DNA of 64,000 nucleotides from Nitrosopumilus sp. Its GTDB lineage: Archaea > Thermoproteota > Nitrososphaeria > Nitrososphaerales > Nitrosopumilaceae. The stretch spans positions 124,001-188,000 of the forward strand of contig NZ_JAILWC010000002.1 of assembly GCF_025699125.1 (NCBI RefSeq), written 5' to 3'. Shown in pieces: positions 51,143 through 60,479 of the stretch (the first letter of the stretch is position 1; each line of letters starts with the position of its first letter). The notes beneath the pieces were generated by a model that did not search any database, had not been told where the DNA came from, and saw only the letters and a list, made by a program, of their open reading frames with translations. The position numbers and the translations under genes were made by a program.

Positions 51143-52924
51143 CTAATAACCGTATATTGGTTCTTTTTCTCTCTGAATTCTAACAATATCATTCAGAACT
51201 TCTTGCTCTTCAGGACTTAGTTTATGCATATACTTGGTAAGTAATTTTTTTGCATCAGGGGAGGGAGGAAATGTGTAAAATATCTCTTCTTCAAAGATTT
51301 GCCTTCCTATTGTAACGTCATTTACAGAGCATGCAACCTCATCACCTGCTTTTGCTGATGATACTGTTTTTTTGTCAAGTTGTAATTGATGAATAGTTCC
51401 AACTTTGCGTCCAGACATATTCATAAATGGGATTTTATGTTTTAAAGTTCCAACATCTACACGAACCCCAAACACCGCAGGATTGTTATTTCTAAATATC
51501 ATTCCTTTAAGAAAAGTGAATTTAGCAATAGGAGTTAGTTCTGCAAACATTGCATCTTCTTCATTTGCAGTATCTTCTTCAACCCATGCGTTGTAGGTAT
51601 CAATCAAACTGTAGATAACTTTGTCTTCAAATATCTTAATATGACTATCTTCTGACTCATCTTTTGCATCTGGCAAAATTTTAACATTAAATGCCAAAAC
51701 AATTCCAAGATGTCGATCGTTTTCTTTGATTGCCTTTGCTTCCATAATATCACGTCTATTTACAGGTCCAATGTCGGCCTTTGCAATAGGAACTTGTGAG
51801 CGTCTTAGCATCTCAACTATAGCCTCAAGTGAGCCTATTGTATCACATTTGAGGATTATTCCATTAGTTTCAGTATCAATGAACACAGATTTCATTTCAG
51901 CTTCGATGAGCTTGGTGTATTTTTCAATCTCAGCATCATTTGTTGCAACATAAAGAGTACTTCCAGGAAGTACACCTTCAAGATCAGGTGACGCTATTTT
52001 TAGTCCTGCTGCTGCATCTACTTGTGAAACTGGTTTGAATTTATCTCGAGGATCTCGCATCTCATCAAGGGGTTTTGGCAAAAGTATTGCTTTGGGTTTT
52101 GTGACAATTACCGAATCTCTTTTTGCAACTACAATGCTGTTTTCTTTTTTAATTGTGCCATCAATTAAAATGATATTTGCAGTTTGACCCAATCCCACTT
52201 CATCATTAACTTCTAAAACAATACCGCGTGGTTCTTTTTCTTCCTGATTGAGTCTCTTCTGAAGATATTGTTGGGTCAATCCTACTAAAACACTTAGTAA
52301 TTCAGGAATTCCTACACCAGAGCGAGCAGAGATTGGAACTATTGCAATTTCAGATCTAAAGTCCTTGACACGATAAAATGCCTCTGATTGATACCCAAGA
52401 ATTGACAAAGTTCCGACAACATCATAGATTTTTTGATCAAGATCAGTTTGAATTGAAGCATCTTGTTCTTTGATTGCTTGTGAGATGAATTTTGTTTCAG
52501 ATTTCCTCCATCCAGAAATTTGATCACATTTGTTTAGTGCAACAACAAAAGGAACTTTTCTGCTCTGTAAAATTTTCAAACTTTCATTAGTTTGTGGTTG
52601 AAATCCGCGATTCACATCAACTACTAGAATTGCTATATCAGCGGCAGAGCCCCCACGTGAACGAAGATTTGTAAAAACTTCGTGTCCAGGAGTGTCAATC
52701 ACTAAAATTCCAGGAACCTTATGTTCTGCCTGTTCAAGTTTTTTGTATAGTATACCACAAGTTTCTTTGATTGTTTCAGATGGAAGAAAGCTTGCACCAA
52801 TATGTTGAGTGATACCTCCTGCTTCTCTACCTTGAACCCCAGTACCACGAATTCTATCTAAAAGAGATGTTTTTCCAGAGTCTACGTGACCAAGAACTGC
52901 CACTATGGGCTGACGAATTTGCAA
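51143..52924 (-). CDS. infB: Translation initiation factor IF-2/aIF5B
   Basis: GTPase that joins ribosomal subunits and positions initiator tRNA. The 593 residues start at the G domain: G1 GHVDSGKTSLLD, G2 area with T in GITQHIGA, G3 DTPGHE, G4 NKCD, then the beta-barrel domain II, domain III and C-terminal barrel. Length fits the archaeal short form. It is the last gene of L7Ae-S28e-L24e-ndk-infB, six bases after ndk. Confidence 0.96.
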   Translation of the reverse strand: MQIRQPIVAVLGHVDSGKTSLLDRIRGTGVQGREAGGITQHIGASFLPSETIKETCGILYKKLEQAEHKVPGILVIDTPGHEVFTNLRSRGGSAADIAILVVDVNRGFQPQTNESLKILQSRKVPFVVALNKCDQISGWRKSETKFISQAIKEQDASIQTDLDQKIYDVVGTLSILGYQSEAFYRVKDFRSEIAIVPISARSGVGIPELLSVLVGLTQQYLQKRLNQEEKEPRGIVLEVNDEVGLGQTANIILIDGTIKKENSIVVAKRDSVIVTKPKAILLPKPLDEMRDPRDKFKPVSQVDAAAGLKIASPDLEGVLPGSTLYVATNDAEIEKYTKLIEAEMKSVFIDTETNGIILKCDTIGSLEAIVEMLRRSQVPIAKADIGPVNRRDIMEAKAIKENDRHLGIVLAFNVKILPDAKDESEDSHIKIFEDKVIYSLIDTYNAWVEEDTANEEDAMFAELTPIAKFTFLKGMIFRNNNPAVFGVRVDVGTLKHKIPFMNMSGRKVGTIHQLQLDKKTVSSAKAGDEVACSVNDVTIGRQIFEEEIFYTFPPSPDAKKLLTKYMHKLSPEEQEVLNDIVRIQREKEPIYGY

Positions 52925-52930
52925 ATCAGA

Positions 52931-53332
52931 TCACTCAAATGCTACCCTCGATTCGTGATCAAAACTTTCTTGTGAATCTGATGCGTGAATGATGTTTTCA
53001 CTAAATCCTAATCCAAAGTCTCCTCTAATTGAGCCAGGTTCTGCTTCAAATGATTTTGTTGCGCCAATCATAATTCTAGTAGTTGCAATTGCATTATTTC
53101 CTTCAATTATTGCTGCAACAACAGGTCCTGATGTGATAAACGATGTAAGTTCACCAAAAAAGGGTTTATCTTTGTGTACACCGTAAAAATTCTCTGCTTG
53201 TTGTTGAGTAAATGTAAACATCTTCAATTTCAATAATTTGAACCCCTTCCTTTCAAATCGTGATATGACTTCACCAACTAGATTTCTAGCTACTGCATCA
53301 GGTTTTACAATGAATAATGATTGTTCAGTCAA
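52931..53332 (-). CDS. ndk: Nucleoside diphosphate kinase
   Basis: Transfers the gamma phosphate from ATP to other NDPs. The 133-residue protein shows LFIVKPDAVARNLVGEVI, the active-site histidine in NIIHASDSQES (~residue 113) and the Kpn loop region. Slightly shorter than many NDKs but complete. It sits between rpl24e (two-base gap) and infB in a ribosomal operon, a conserved archaeal arrangement. Confidence 0.96.
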   Translation of the reverse strand: MTEQSLFIVKPDAVARNLVGEVISRFERKGFKLLKLKMFTFTQQQAENFYGVHKDKPFFGELTSFITSGPVVAAIIEGNNAIATTRIMIGATKSFEAEPGSIRGDFGLGFSENIIHASDSQESFDHESRVAFE

Positions 53333-53334
53333 TT

Positions 53335-53535
53335 CTATTTCTTTCTAATTCCGCCTTTGACGTATTTCTTTGTCCACTTTAGTTTTCTTGGATCACGTTT
53401 TAGGTCTAGCATATTCTTTTTGCATTTTGAAGAGCAAAACCAAAGAACAGTTCCATCATTTTTTGCAAGCATCGTACCAGAGCCTTTGGCTACAGGTCTG
53501 TCACAGAAATTGCATGGTTTAACTAAAAGACTCAT
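53335..53535 (-). CDS. rpl24e: Ribosomal protein L24e
   Basis: A 66-residue large-subunit protein with zinc Cys motif CNFCDRPV...CSSKC and basic C-terminus. Part of the L7Ae-S28e-L24e-ndk-infB operon. Length is normal for archaeal L24e. Confidence 0.95.
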   Translation of the reverse strand: MSLLVKPCNFCDRPVAKGSGTMLAKNDGTVLWFCSSKCKKNMLDLKRDPRKLKWTKKYVKGGIRKK

Positions 53536-53545
53536 ATCTTATCAC

Positions 53546-53758
53546 CTATTTGATTTTCTTTGCTTCTCTCTCGGTTTCTCGTAGCATTAGAATTTCGCTT
53601 ACCCTAACAGAACCTTTGACGTTTCTTGTAAGAATTCTACCTTTATCTTTACCAGTAAGAACTTTAACTCTGACTTGAATAACTTCACCAGCAATACCAG
53701 TTCGTCCAACAATTTGAATAATTTCAGCTTGAACTACTTCTTCAGTTGTAGAGCTCAT
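53546..53758 (-). CDS. rps28e: Ribosomal protein S28e
   Basis: A 70-residue small-subunit protein; the OB-fold core [24 protein letters not shown] and the conserved [22 protein letters not shown] end are diagnostic. It overlaps rpl7ae by four bases and precedes rpl24e. Confidence 0.96.
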   Translation of the reverse strand: MSSTTEEVVQAEIIQIVGRTGIAGEVIQVRVKVLTGKDKGRILTRNVKGSVRVSEILMLRETEREAKKIK

Positions 53759-54141
53759 TGATCAGTCTTTCCACCTTTAATTTTAGCAATTGATGATACA
53801 ACTTGGTCTACAATGTGTTGTGCATCACCAGCATCCAAAATTGCTGCAGCGGCAGAAGTAATATCAATACCCAAAGACTTGCCTAATTCTTGTTTACTTG
53901 GTACAAATGCATATGCTGCCCCTTGTTCCTCACATAGAATTGGAAGATGTGCTACAACCTCTGGTGGTTCTACATCTTCAGCGATAACAATTAGTTTGCT
54001 AGTACCACGTTCTATTGCCTTTGTGGCCTCATTGGTTCCTTTCTTTACTTTACCGCTGGTAGATGCTACTCTAACGGCCTCTAAGATTGGATTTACGAGG
54101 TCTTCTGGCGTTTCAAATTTAACATAATATGATTTTCCCAT
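53755..54141 (-). CDS. rpl7ae: Ribosomal protein L7Ae
   Basis: Binds kink-turns in 23S rRNA, box C/D and H/ACA guide RNAs and RNase P RNA. The 128 residues contain the RNA-binding [11 protein letters not shown] stretch, [18 protein letters not shown] and the loop Y-A-F-V-P-S-K. First gene of a five-gene operon on the minus strand. Confidence 0.96.
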   Translation of the reverse strand: MGKSYYVKFETPEDLVNPILEAVRVASTSGKVKKGTNEATKAIERGTSKLIVIAEDVEPPEVVAHLPILCEEQGAAYAFVPSKQELGKSLGIDITSAAAAILDAGDAQHIVDQVVSSIAKIKGGKTDQ

Positions 54142-54203
54142 ACTTCGTCACCCTTAGGGTTCATTCTCCATTCTCTCAAAACGTTGGAATGGTTTTAAAA
54201 GTG

Positions 54204-55553
54204 TTATCGGGAAATGGTTGTCTTGACTTTTTTGAGGTATTCGGACATCAAAGAGTCTAGTTTTTCTTGACTTTCAGCTTCTGCATAGATTCTAACTATC
54301 GGTTCCGTACCACTTGGTCTAATCATTACCCAATTTTTTGGATCTATAGTAATTTTAATTCCATCTGTAAGATCAGAATTTGGAAACTCTTCTTTAAGAG
54401 AGGAAATTAATCCTGAAACTTTTTCAGAAGGGCACGGTACTTTGTCCTTGGTAGTAAAAGAGGGAGGTAAAAGAGAAATCTCATCAGACAATGTTTTTCC
54501 AGATGTAGCCAGAAGATCAAGCATTAGTCCTAACGTCATACAGCCATCTCTTACTTGGTTATGTTTTCCATACATGAATCCACCATTTTCTTCAAACCCA
54601 ATTAATGCATCAATTGGAACCATCTTCCTTGATACTTCTACACTTCCGACTTTAGTTCGAATAACTTTTGAATTAAATTTCTCAGTTATTTTTTCAATGT
54701 TAGATCCTGAATTCAAACAAGTTACGACTAGTGAGTTTGGATTCTTCTTTAAGATATGTTGAGTAAGTAAAAGTGCAGATTTATCACCAGTCAGAATGTT
54801 TCCCTTGTTATCACAGAATATACTTCTATCACCATCACCATCAAATGCTATACCTACGTCAGCGTTATTTTCAATTACAGTTTGTGAAAGCAGTGAAAGA
54901 TTTTCCGGTGTTGGTTCTGATCCACGACCTGGAAAATTGCCATCTATGTTTTCATTTACAAGAAATGTTTCACATTGTAGTTTTTTGCAAAAAGTAGGTG
55001 CAGATACTGCTTGTGCACCATTTCCTAAATCTAAAACAACTCTAAATTTTTTTGATTCTATCAATGTAGAATCAATGTGGGAAAAAATTCCATCGATATA
55101 GGTATCAATAGTTCTATTTTCTATTCCTGTAGTGCCCCATTTTGAAGGATTTGTAATCCAGTTTTTGTTCATGTAGATATTTTCAATTATTAATTCATCT
55201 TCTCTTGAAATTTCCACTCCATCTTTTGCAGCAGGTTTAATTCCATTGTATTGAGGAGGATTATGAGATGCAGTGATCATGATTCCACCAGAATATCCCA
55301 AAGTCTTTACTGCAAATTCAAGACAAGGTGTTGGAATAATTCCTGCAACGTTACAATCAATTCCAATTGAATTAAGAGCAGCACTTACAACCTTGCAAAC
55401 AATTGGACTTGATTCTCTTCCATCATATCCAATTAACACAGGTCCACACTCAAAGTAAGTTCCAATGGCCAAAGTCATATCATGAACAAATTCTAAAGTG
55501 AAATCGTCAGAAAACACTCCACGAATTCCATTAGTTCCAAAAAATTTTGCCAT
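54204..55553 (-). CDS. glmM: Phosphoglucosamine/phosphomannomutase family protein
   Basis: Moves phosphate between C6 and C1 of hexose or hexosamine, feeding UDP-GlcNAc or GDP-mannose synthesis for glycans. The 449-residue protein (ATG 55553 preferred over a TTG four codons earlier) has the phosphoserine loop TASHNPP (~100), metal loop DGDGDRS (~240), sugar loop EENGG (~323) and phosphate-binding RPSGTEP (~417). GlmM versus ManB cannot be settled by eye. It may supply sugar for the GPT-like enzyme at 15.2 kb. Confidence 0.9.
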   Translation of the reverse strand: MAKFFGTNGIRGVFSDDFTLEFVHDMTLAIGTYFECGPVLIGYDGRESSPIVCKVVSAALNSIGIDCNVAGIIPTPCLEFAVKTLGYSGGIMITASHNPPQYNGIKPAAKDGVEISREDELIIENIYMNKNWITNPSKWGTTGIENRTIDTYIDGIFSHIDSTLIESKKFRVVLDLGNGAQAVSAPTFCKKLQCETFLVNENIDGNFPGRGSEPTPENLSLLSQTVIENNADVGIAFDGDGDRSIFCDNKGNILTGDKSALLLTQHILKKNPNSLVVTCLNSGSNIEKITEKFNSKVIRTKVGSVEVSRKMVPIDALIGFEENGGFMYGKHNQVRDGCMTLGLMLDLLATSGKTLSDEISLLPPSFTTKDKVPCPSEKVSGLISSLKEEFPNSDLTDGIKITIDPKNWVMIRPSGTEPIVRIYAEAESQEKLDSLMSEYLKKVKTTISR

Positions 55554-55600
55554 GTCACTATTCAATAATAGATAAATTTGTGTTTAATGGCAAAGTCGTT

Positions 55601-55688
55601 GCGGGAGTCGCCCAGCCTGGTCAAAGGCGTAGGGCTTAGGACCCTATCTCTTAGGAGTTCGTGGGTTCAAATCCCACCTCCCGCACCA
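55601..55688 (+). tRNA. tRNA-Leu (TAG), CCA encoded
   Basis: An 85-base class II tRNA followed by encoded CCA: acceptor GCGGGAG/CTCCCGC, anticodon loop CTTAGGA (anticodon TAG), long variable arm, T stem GTGGG/CCCAC, discriminator A as expected for leucine. No intron. Confidence 0.94.
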
Positions 55689-55713
55689 TTTTAATTTCTG
55701 TGAATGATTAATA

Positions 55714-56583
55714 ATGAGAAAATCTTCACCAAACAAAGTCATGAAAAAGACAGTAGTAGGAATTACAATAGTAGGAAAAGATAGAGAGGGAATTGTTGCA
55801 TCATTTACTAATTTTGCATTTTCAAAAGGCGGAAACATTGAGAAAGTAAATCAAAATGTAATCAAAGGTCTTTTTGGAATGTATCTAGAGGTATCATTTT
55901 CAAAATCACTTGATGTAAAGAAATTTGATTCAGAGATTCAAAATTTGGCTAAAAAAGAAAAGATGGATGTTAGTACTCATCATGAAACAAACTCAGAGAA
56001 AAATATTGCAGTGTTTGTAACAAAAGAGCCATTGTGTCTTGAAACAATTCTTAAAAATACAAAATCCCTTAAAGGAAAAATATCCGTAATAATAGGTACA
56101 GAAAATACATTGGAATCACTTGCAAAAAAGGCCAAGATTCCATTTGTCACAGTAGAAGAAAATAATCAAGAAAAAGCCGAGGAGAAAATTATTCAGATAT
56201 GCAAAAAATATGATGTAGATTTAATTGCACTTGCAAGATACATGCGAATTCTTAGTCCCAACTTTGTTTGGAGATATCCAAATAGAATAATTAACATCCA
56301 TCCATCTCTGCTACCCGCATTTCCCGGTGCCCTAGCATACGCGCAAGCATTTGAGAGAGGCACAAAAATTGTAGGCGTAACTTCACATTACGTAACTGAA
56401 AACTTGGATCAGGGGCCAATCATATTCCAAGATTCCTTCAAAGTAGATCCTAATGACACATTAGAACAAATAAAAACAAAGGGGCAAAAATTGGAAGCAG
56501 ACACACTGCTCAAAGCAATGAAGATGCATCTAGAAAACAAACTTGAAGTACGTTGGAGAAAGGTTCACATCAAATCCAAGTGA
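55714..56583 (+). CDS. purU: Formyltetrahydrofolate deformylase
   Basis: Hydrolyses 10-formyl-THF to THF and formate. The 289-residue protein has an N-terminal ACT domain (~13-90, VGKDREGIVASFTNF) and a formyltransferase-fold C-terminus with the catalytic Asn-His-Asp set in INIHPSLLPAFPG (His ~197) and VTENLDQGPII (Asp ~233). It is followed five bases after its stop by a creatininase-family gene, so co-transcribed. Normal length for PurU. Confidence 0.93.
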   Translation: MRKSSPNKVMKKTVVGITIVGKDREGIVASFTNFAFSKGGNIEKVNQNVIKGLFGMYLEVSFSKSLDVKKFDSEIQNLAKKEKMDVSTHHETNSEKNIAVFVTKEPLCLETILKNTKSLKGKISVIIGTENTLESLAKKAKIPFVTVEENNQEKAEEKIIQICKKYDVDLIALARYMRILSPNFVWRYPNRIINIHPSLLPAFPGALAYAQAFERGTKIVGVTSHYVTENLDQGPIIFQDSFKVDPNDTLEQIKTKGQKLEADTLLKAMKMHLENKLEVRWRKVHIKSK

Positions 56584-56588
56584 ATTAA

Positions 56589-57311
56589 ATGACAGACATC
56601 AAATCACAGTTAGATCCAGATCTTAGAAAATTAATTTCAAAGAACAAACAAGTTGCAATAATTCCAGTGGGCTCAATTGAGCAACACGGACCACACTTGC
56701 CAATATCAACTGACACAGATATCGTAACTGAAGTTGCAAAAAGAATATCAGAAAAAAACAGATATCTTCTCCTTCCAACTATAACCTTTGGAGTATCATT
56801 TGAACATGCACCATTTTTTAATCTGAGTATTAGAGAATCTACTTTACGAGCAGTTCTTTCTGATTTGTGTATATCATTATTATCAAACAGAATCAATACT
56901 GTTTTCATTATTAATGGACATCATGGAAATCTAAAGCCAATAAAGAATATAGATATCAGACTAAAGAAACTCTCAAAAAACAAGCTTAAAGTTTTTCCAT
57001 TATCTTATTGGCATTTTATGAATAGAGAATTTGATCATGCAGGATTTGTGGAAACATCCCTAATGCTTGCAATCTCAAAAAATGTCAAAATGAAATTAGC
57101 TAAAAAAGGACTAACCACAGATAAAATGACAAAGCAGCAAATCCAAAAACTAGGGAAATTAGCAAATGAATCATTTCCAAAAGCTACCAAAAATGGGATT
57201 TGGGGTGATCCAACAAAGGCAACAAAGAAAGATGGACAGAGAATTTTAGACGAAATCATCAATAATCTATCAAAAAGGTGTCAAACTTGCCTTACTGGGC
57301 ATAGCTCATAG
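56589..57311 (+). CDS. Creatininase-family amidohydrolase (possible ArfB-like deformylase)
   Basis: A 240-residue metal hydrolase: IPVGSIEQHGPHLPISTDTDI gives Glu, His and Asp ligands (~26-44), and FIINGHHGN (~117) the second site. Archaeal members include the formamide hydrolase of flavin and F420 biosynthesis (ArfB), which also releases formate. Placement next to purU, another deformylase, supports that reading without proving it. It precedes the LSm-L37e operon by 58 bases. Confidence 0.82.
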   Translation: MTDIKSQLDPDLRKLISKNKQVAIIPVGSIEQHGPHLPISTDTDIVTEVAKRISEKNRYLLLPTITFGVSFEHAPFFNLSIRESTLRAVLSDLCISLLSNRINTVFIINGHHGNLKPIKNIDIRLKKLSKNKLKVFPLSYWHFMNREFDHAGFVETSLMLAISKNVKMKLAKKGLTTDKMTKQQIQKLGKLANESFPKATKNGIWGDPTKATKKDGQRILDEIINNLSKRCQTCLTGHSS

Positions 57312-57369
57312 TTTCACCAATGGAAATTTAATATAACGCCTCAATATCCAAGTCAATAAGTGATTATAG

Positions 57370-57606
57370 ATGTCCGTTGATATGGCAGTAAAAGTATTGG
57401 ATGAGAGTATCAATCAAGTTGTATTGATAAAACTCAAAGGAAATAAAACCATCAGAGGCATGCTTCTGGGTTTTGACCAACACATGAACCTGCTACTCGA
57501 TTCTTCAGAGGAAATTCCTACTGAGGGCGATTCTAAAAGCCTTGGAAGCATTGTAGTTAGAGGAGACAATGTCGTTATGATATCTCCTCCACCAGCACAA
57601 CATTAG
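57370..57606 (+). CDS. Sm-like (LSm) RNA-binding protein
   Basis: A 78-residue protein that forms heptameric rings binding U-rich RNA. Sm1 motif is in [29 protein letters not shown] and Sm2 in [16 protein letters not shown]. It is followed ten bases later by rpl37e, the usual archaeal pairing. Met5 is an alternative start. Confidence 0.94.
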   Translation: MSVDMAVKVLDESINQVVLIKLKGNKTIRGMLLGFDQHMNLLLDSSEEIPTEGDSKSLGSIVVRGDNVVMISPPPAQH

Positions 57607-57616
57607 GTGATTTGAG

Positions 57617-57784
57617 ATGACTAAAGGCACAACTTCTATGGGTGGTTTTACAAAGAAAAAAGTTCACATCAGATGTAGACGATGTGGTAAAAACTCACTT
57701 CATAAACGTCATCATGAATGCGCAAGTTGTGGATTCCCAGAGGCTAAACGCAGAAAGTATTCCTGGATTAAATGGTATACATAG
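57617..57784 (+). CDS. rpl37e: Ribosomal protein L37e
   Basis: A 55-residue zinc-finger protein of the large subunit: C20-x2-C23 and C35-x2-C38 in a very basic sequence, start [10 protein letters not shown] and end [12 protein letters not shown]. It directly follows the LSm gene and abuts the next ATG with no gap. Confidence 0.95.
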   Translation: MTKGTTSMGGFTKKKVHIRCRRCGKNSLHKRHHECASCGFPEAKRRKYSWIKWYT

Positions 57785-58738
57785 ATGCAAGAAATTGTAT
57801 TAATTCTTAGTTCATTAGCAGGCGTTGCTACTGCTGCTGCAGTACGAAAAATGCCTCGAGATAAAAACCAATTACTTAGTCTTGGTGCAAGCTCACATAT
57901 CAAAAGTCAGATTAATTCTCTAAAGATAGAAAAAGATATTCTCACTAAAACAATATCACGATTGTATCAAGCAGATACTGAATTTTCTAAAATTCAAAAA
58001 GACAAACTTTTACTGAAATACCAGCATCAATTAGGAATTGTTCTAGCGAAGCTAGAAAAACTAGAACAAGCAAGCAAACACCCAGACTTGGGTCCAGTGG
58101 GAGATGGTTTGATTACTTTGATGGATCAAAAATTATCAAAACTAGATGATAGACTTTATGAATTATCATCAAAGATCATCAGTTCAAAAGCTGAAACAGA
58201 AAGCATAGTAAAAGAATCAAAACAAGACATTTCAAAATCATTCAAAAATACATTCAACTTTGAAGTTCCAAAGAAAACAGAGACAAAACCAATTGAGATT
58301 CCTGCAACAAAATCAAGACAATCATTTGAGTTAACTACATTAACAAACATTTCAAGAAAAGAACCAAAGTTTCCACTCTTTGAAAAAGAAGAAAAACAAG
58401 TCGTAAAACCAATGCCACAGCCAAGAGTGATGCAAACAGAACTAATCAAACCAAAAGAAGAGATAGTTGAAGAAATTATTCAACCAAAACCAAAAGTTGA
58501 GGATAAAATTGAGATTATTCAATCAGTTACTCCAAAACCAGAAGTAAACTTTGAAACTAAACCAGATATCAACAAAGAAGTAGCAAAAATTACCGAGCAT
58601 AAAGCATTACCAGAACCAGAAAAACCAAAGACTACAACACTAGATGATGACTTTGATGATGATACAGATGATTTAGATAAAATCAAAGGAAACATCATGA
58701 GAGTATTATCAAAGCTTGATCAAGCAGAGGTAGAGTGA
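57785..58738 (+). CDS. Membrane-anchored coiled-coil protein, 317 aa
   Basis: Begins with a short hydrophobic segment (residues 3-20), then a long coiled coil (~45-155, LKIEKDILTKTISRLYQ and DQKLSKLDDRLYELSSKI), a Pro/Lys/Glu-rich low-complexity linker (~165-285) and an acidic end (DDDFDDDTDDLD) before a terminal helix IKGNIMRVLSKLDQ. No enzymatic motif. It could tether a partner, perhaps a ribosome or cell-division factor, to the membrane via the last helix. It begins at the base after the rpl37e stop and its TGA abuts the rpiA TTG, so all are co-transcribed. Function unknown. Confidence 0.72.
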   Translation: MQEIVLILSSLAGVATAAAVRKMPRDKNQLLSLGASSHIKSQINSLKIEKDILTKTISRLYQADTEFSKIQKDKLLLKYQHQLGIVLAKLEKLEQASKHPDLGPVGDGLITLMDQKLSKLDDRLYELSSKIISSKAETESIVKESKQDISKSFKNTFNFEVPKKTETKPIEIPATKSRQSFELTTLTNISRKEPKFPLFEKEEKQVVKPMPQPRVMQTELIKPKEEIVEEIIQPKPKVEDKIEIIQSVTPKPEVNFETKPDINKEVAKITEHKALPEPEKPKTTTLDDDFDDDTDDLDKIKGNIMRVLSKLDQAEVE

Positions 58739-59413
58739 TTGTCTTACGATGATGCCATTGCGGCATTGTCAAATGATGCATTAAAGTTAGTTAGAGACAA
58801 TTACATCATTGGATTGGGAAGTGGCAGAGCAGCTACTACACTTGTAAAATCACTTGGAAAACTAATCAGAATAAAAAATTACAATATTAGAGGAATTCCT
58901 ACATCTTTGCAAATCAAATTGGTTGCAGAAAAAGTTGGCATTCCACTTGTAGAAGCTGATCAGGTGAGCCACATTGATGTTGTTTTTGATGGTGCAGATC
59001 AAATTGATTCTCAAAAATATGTTATCAAGGGAGGAGGCGGTGCACTACTACGAGAAAATATTTTGTTTAGCCTTGCAAAAAAAGTAATTGTCATGGCAGA
59101 TAGTACAAAATTTGTAAAAAACTTTACAAGATCTGTTCCAGTAGAAGTTCATCCACTTGCAAGAAATTCAGTGACATCATCAATTCAAAAACTAGGAGGA
59201 AAAGCACAATTACGTTCGCTTGACAGAGGATATCCATTCTTTACAGAAAATGGAAATATCATTTTGGATTGTGATTTTGGAACAATAAAGAATCCCAAAG
59301 TTATCACTCAGAAAATCAAGCAAACCACAGGAGTTTTAGAGTCAGGAATTTTCCTGAGAAAACCAGACATTATTTACAGAGCCAAAACGGGCGGTAAATT
59401 TGACATACTATAG
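58739..59413 (+). CDS. rpiA: Ribose-5-phosphate isomerase A
   Basis: Interconverts ribose-5-phosphate and ribulose-5-phosphate. The 224-residue protein (TTG start) shows GLGSGRAATTLVKSLG at the N-terminus, DVVFDGADQID and VIKGGGGALLREN, the two active-site loops of RpiA. Last gene of LSm-L37e-coiled coil-rpiA. Confidence 0.95.
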   Translation: MSYDDAIAALSNDALKLVRDNYIIGLGSGRAATTLVKSLGKLIRIKNYNIRGIPTSLQIKLVAEKVGIPLVEADQVSHIDVVFDGADQIDSQKYVIKGGGGALLRENILFSLAKKVIVMADSTKFVKNFTRSVPVEVHPLARNSVTSSIQKLGGKAQLRSLDRGYPFFTENGNIILDCDFGTIKNPKVITQKIKQTTGVLESGIFLRKPDIIYRAKTGGKFDIL

Positions 59414-59530
59414 AAAGAGATAATTCAAATTTGTAAGAATTTCATTGTCAAACAAAGGATAATTCTAATAAGTTACAATATGTCATAAATATGACAACAT
59501 TAAAATATCAAAAAAAGGTTAATCTCGACA

Positions 59531-59737
59531 ATGCAAATTGCAACTTTTCAGCCAGATGAGTTACAATCAAAACCAAAATCAGAAAGACAAATCACATATT
59601 TTTGCAGATTGTGTAGACAATACAAAATTAAAACAAGAAAAGCCCATCTGCAAAATTTTCATAATGCAAATAGAGATACTGTTACAAAAAGAAGCAATAA
59701 TGATCTAGTTGACGTAATTTTCATTGAATCAAAATGA
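59531..59737 (+). CDS. C2H2-type small zinc finger protein, 68 aa
   Basis: A 68-residue protein with C25-x2-C28, ten residues, H39-x4-H44: a C2H2 finger like those in eukaryotes but also found in archaea. Flanking parts are charged and probably flexible. Likely a DNA- or RNA-binding protein. AT-rich promoter sequence precedes it. Monocistronic. Confidence 0.8.
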   Translation: MQIATFQPDELQSKPKSERQITYFCRLCRQYKIKTRKAHLQNFHNANRDTVTKRSNNDLVDVIFIESK

Positions 59738-59757
59738 TTTTTGAAAAATAGAAAAAA

Positions 59758-60246
59758 TTATTGTACAGACACTGATTTTTTGGCCTGTACTTTAGTTGGT
59801 GTTGATTTGGGTAAGACTATATCCAACACCCCATCTGTGAGTTTTGCCTTTGCTTGTCCAGAAACTACTTTTTCTGAAAGTGGCAATGTTCTATAATAGG
59901 AGACTTGACTACGTTCCTTTCTCAGATAGTTCTTTTTCTTTTCTTCTGATTCTTCTTTGTGTTCAGCAGATACTTCTAAGGAATTATCTGTCACATTTAG
60001 CTTGATGTCTTTTTTCTGAACTCCTGGAACATTCATCTTTACTCTGAGTTGTTTTCCCTCATCAATTACATCACATGAAGTCTCTTGCATATGTGGGAAT
60101 CTAGGCATTGAAATCGAAGGAAATGATGAAAATGATTTTTCAAGATCCCTCCTAAAATTTTCAAAGGTTTTGTCCAGTTCTTCCCAACTAGAATGCCATG
60201 GGGAAATTCCATGTGAAGATTTCTTTGGTGTATTTTTAGAAACCAT
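59758..60246 (-). CDS. Small heat-shock protein, Hsp20 family
   Basis: ATP-independent chaperone forming large oligomers. The 162 residues have a variable N-terminal arm, the alpha-crystallin domain (~55-150, DEGKQLRVKMNVPGVQKKDIKLNV and KLTDGVLDIVLPK, the A-x-x-x-G-V-L motif) and a short C-terminal tail lacking a clear I-x-I. Monocistronic with an AT-rich promoter on the minus strand. Confidence 0.93.
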   Translation of the reverse strand: MVSKNTPKKSSHGISPWHSSWEELDKTFENFRRDLEKSFSSFPSISMPRFPHMQETSCDVIDEGKQLRVKMNVPGVQKKDIKLNVTDNSLEVSAEHKEESEEKKKNYLRKERSQVSYYRTLPLSEKVVSGQAKAKLTDGVLDIVLPKSTPTKVQAKKSVSVQ

Positions 60247-60479
60247 GTATTATGTTTTTTTGGACATACTTAATGTGTGAATTTGATTCTCAAATATGGA
60301 AATTAATATCCGCTGATAAGAACCAAACTCCATTAAAAATGCCAAATTCACGACTATCATGAGAGAGATTTCCAGAGGGGAAACATTTTAGTAAAATTAT
60401 GAATATTGAAAATTTAACATATACTCTGTACACAATCTCATCAAACATATTAGCAGAATGAGAGGTTATTTTAGAACAT

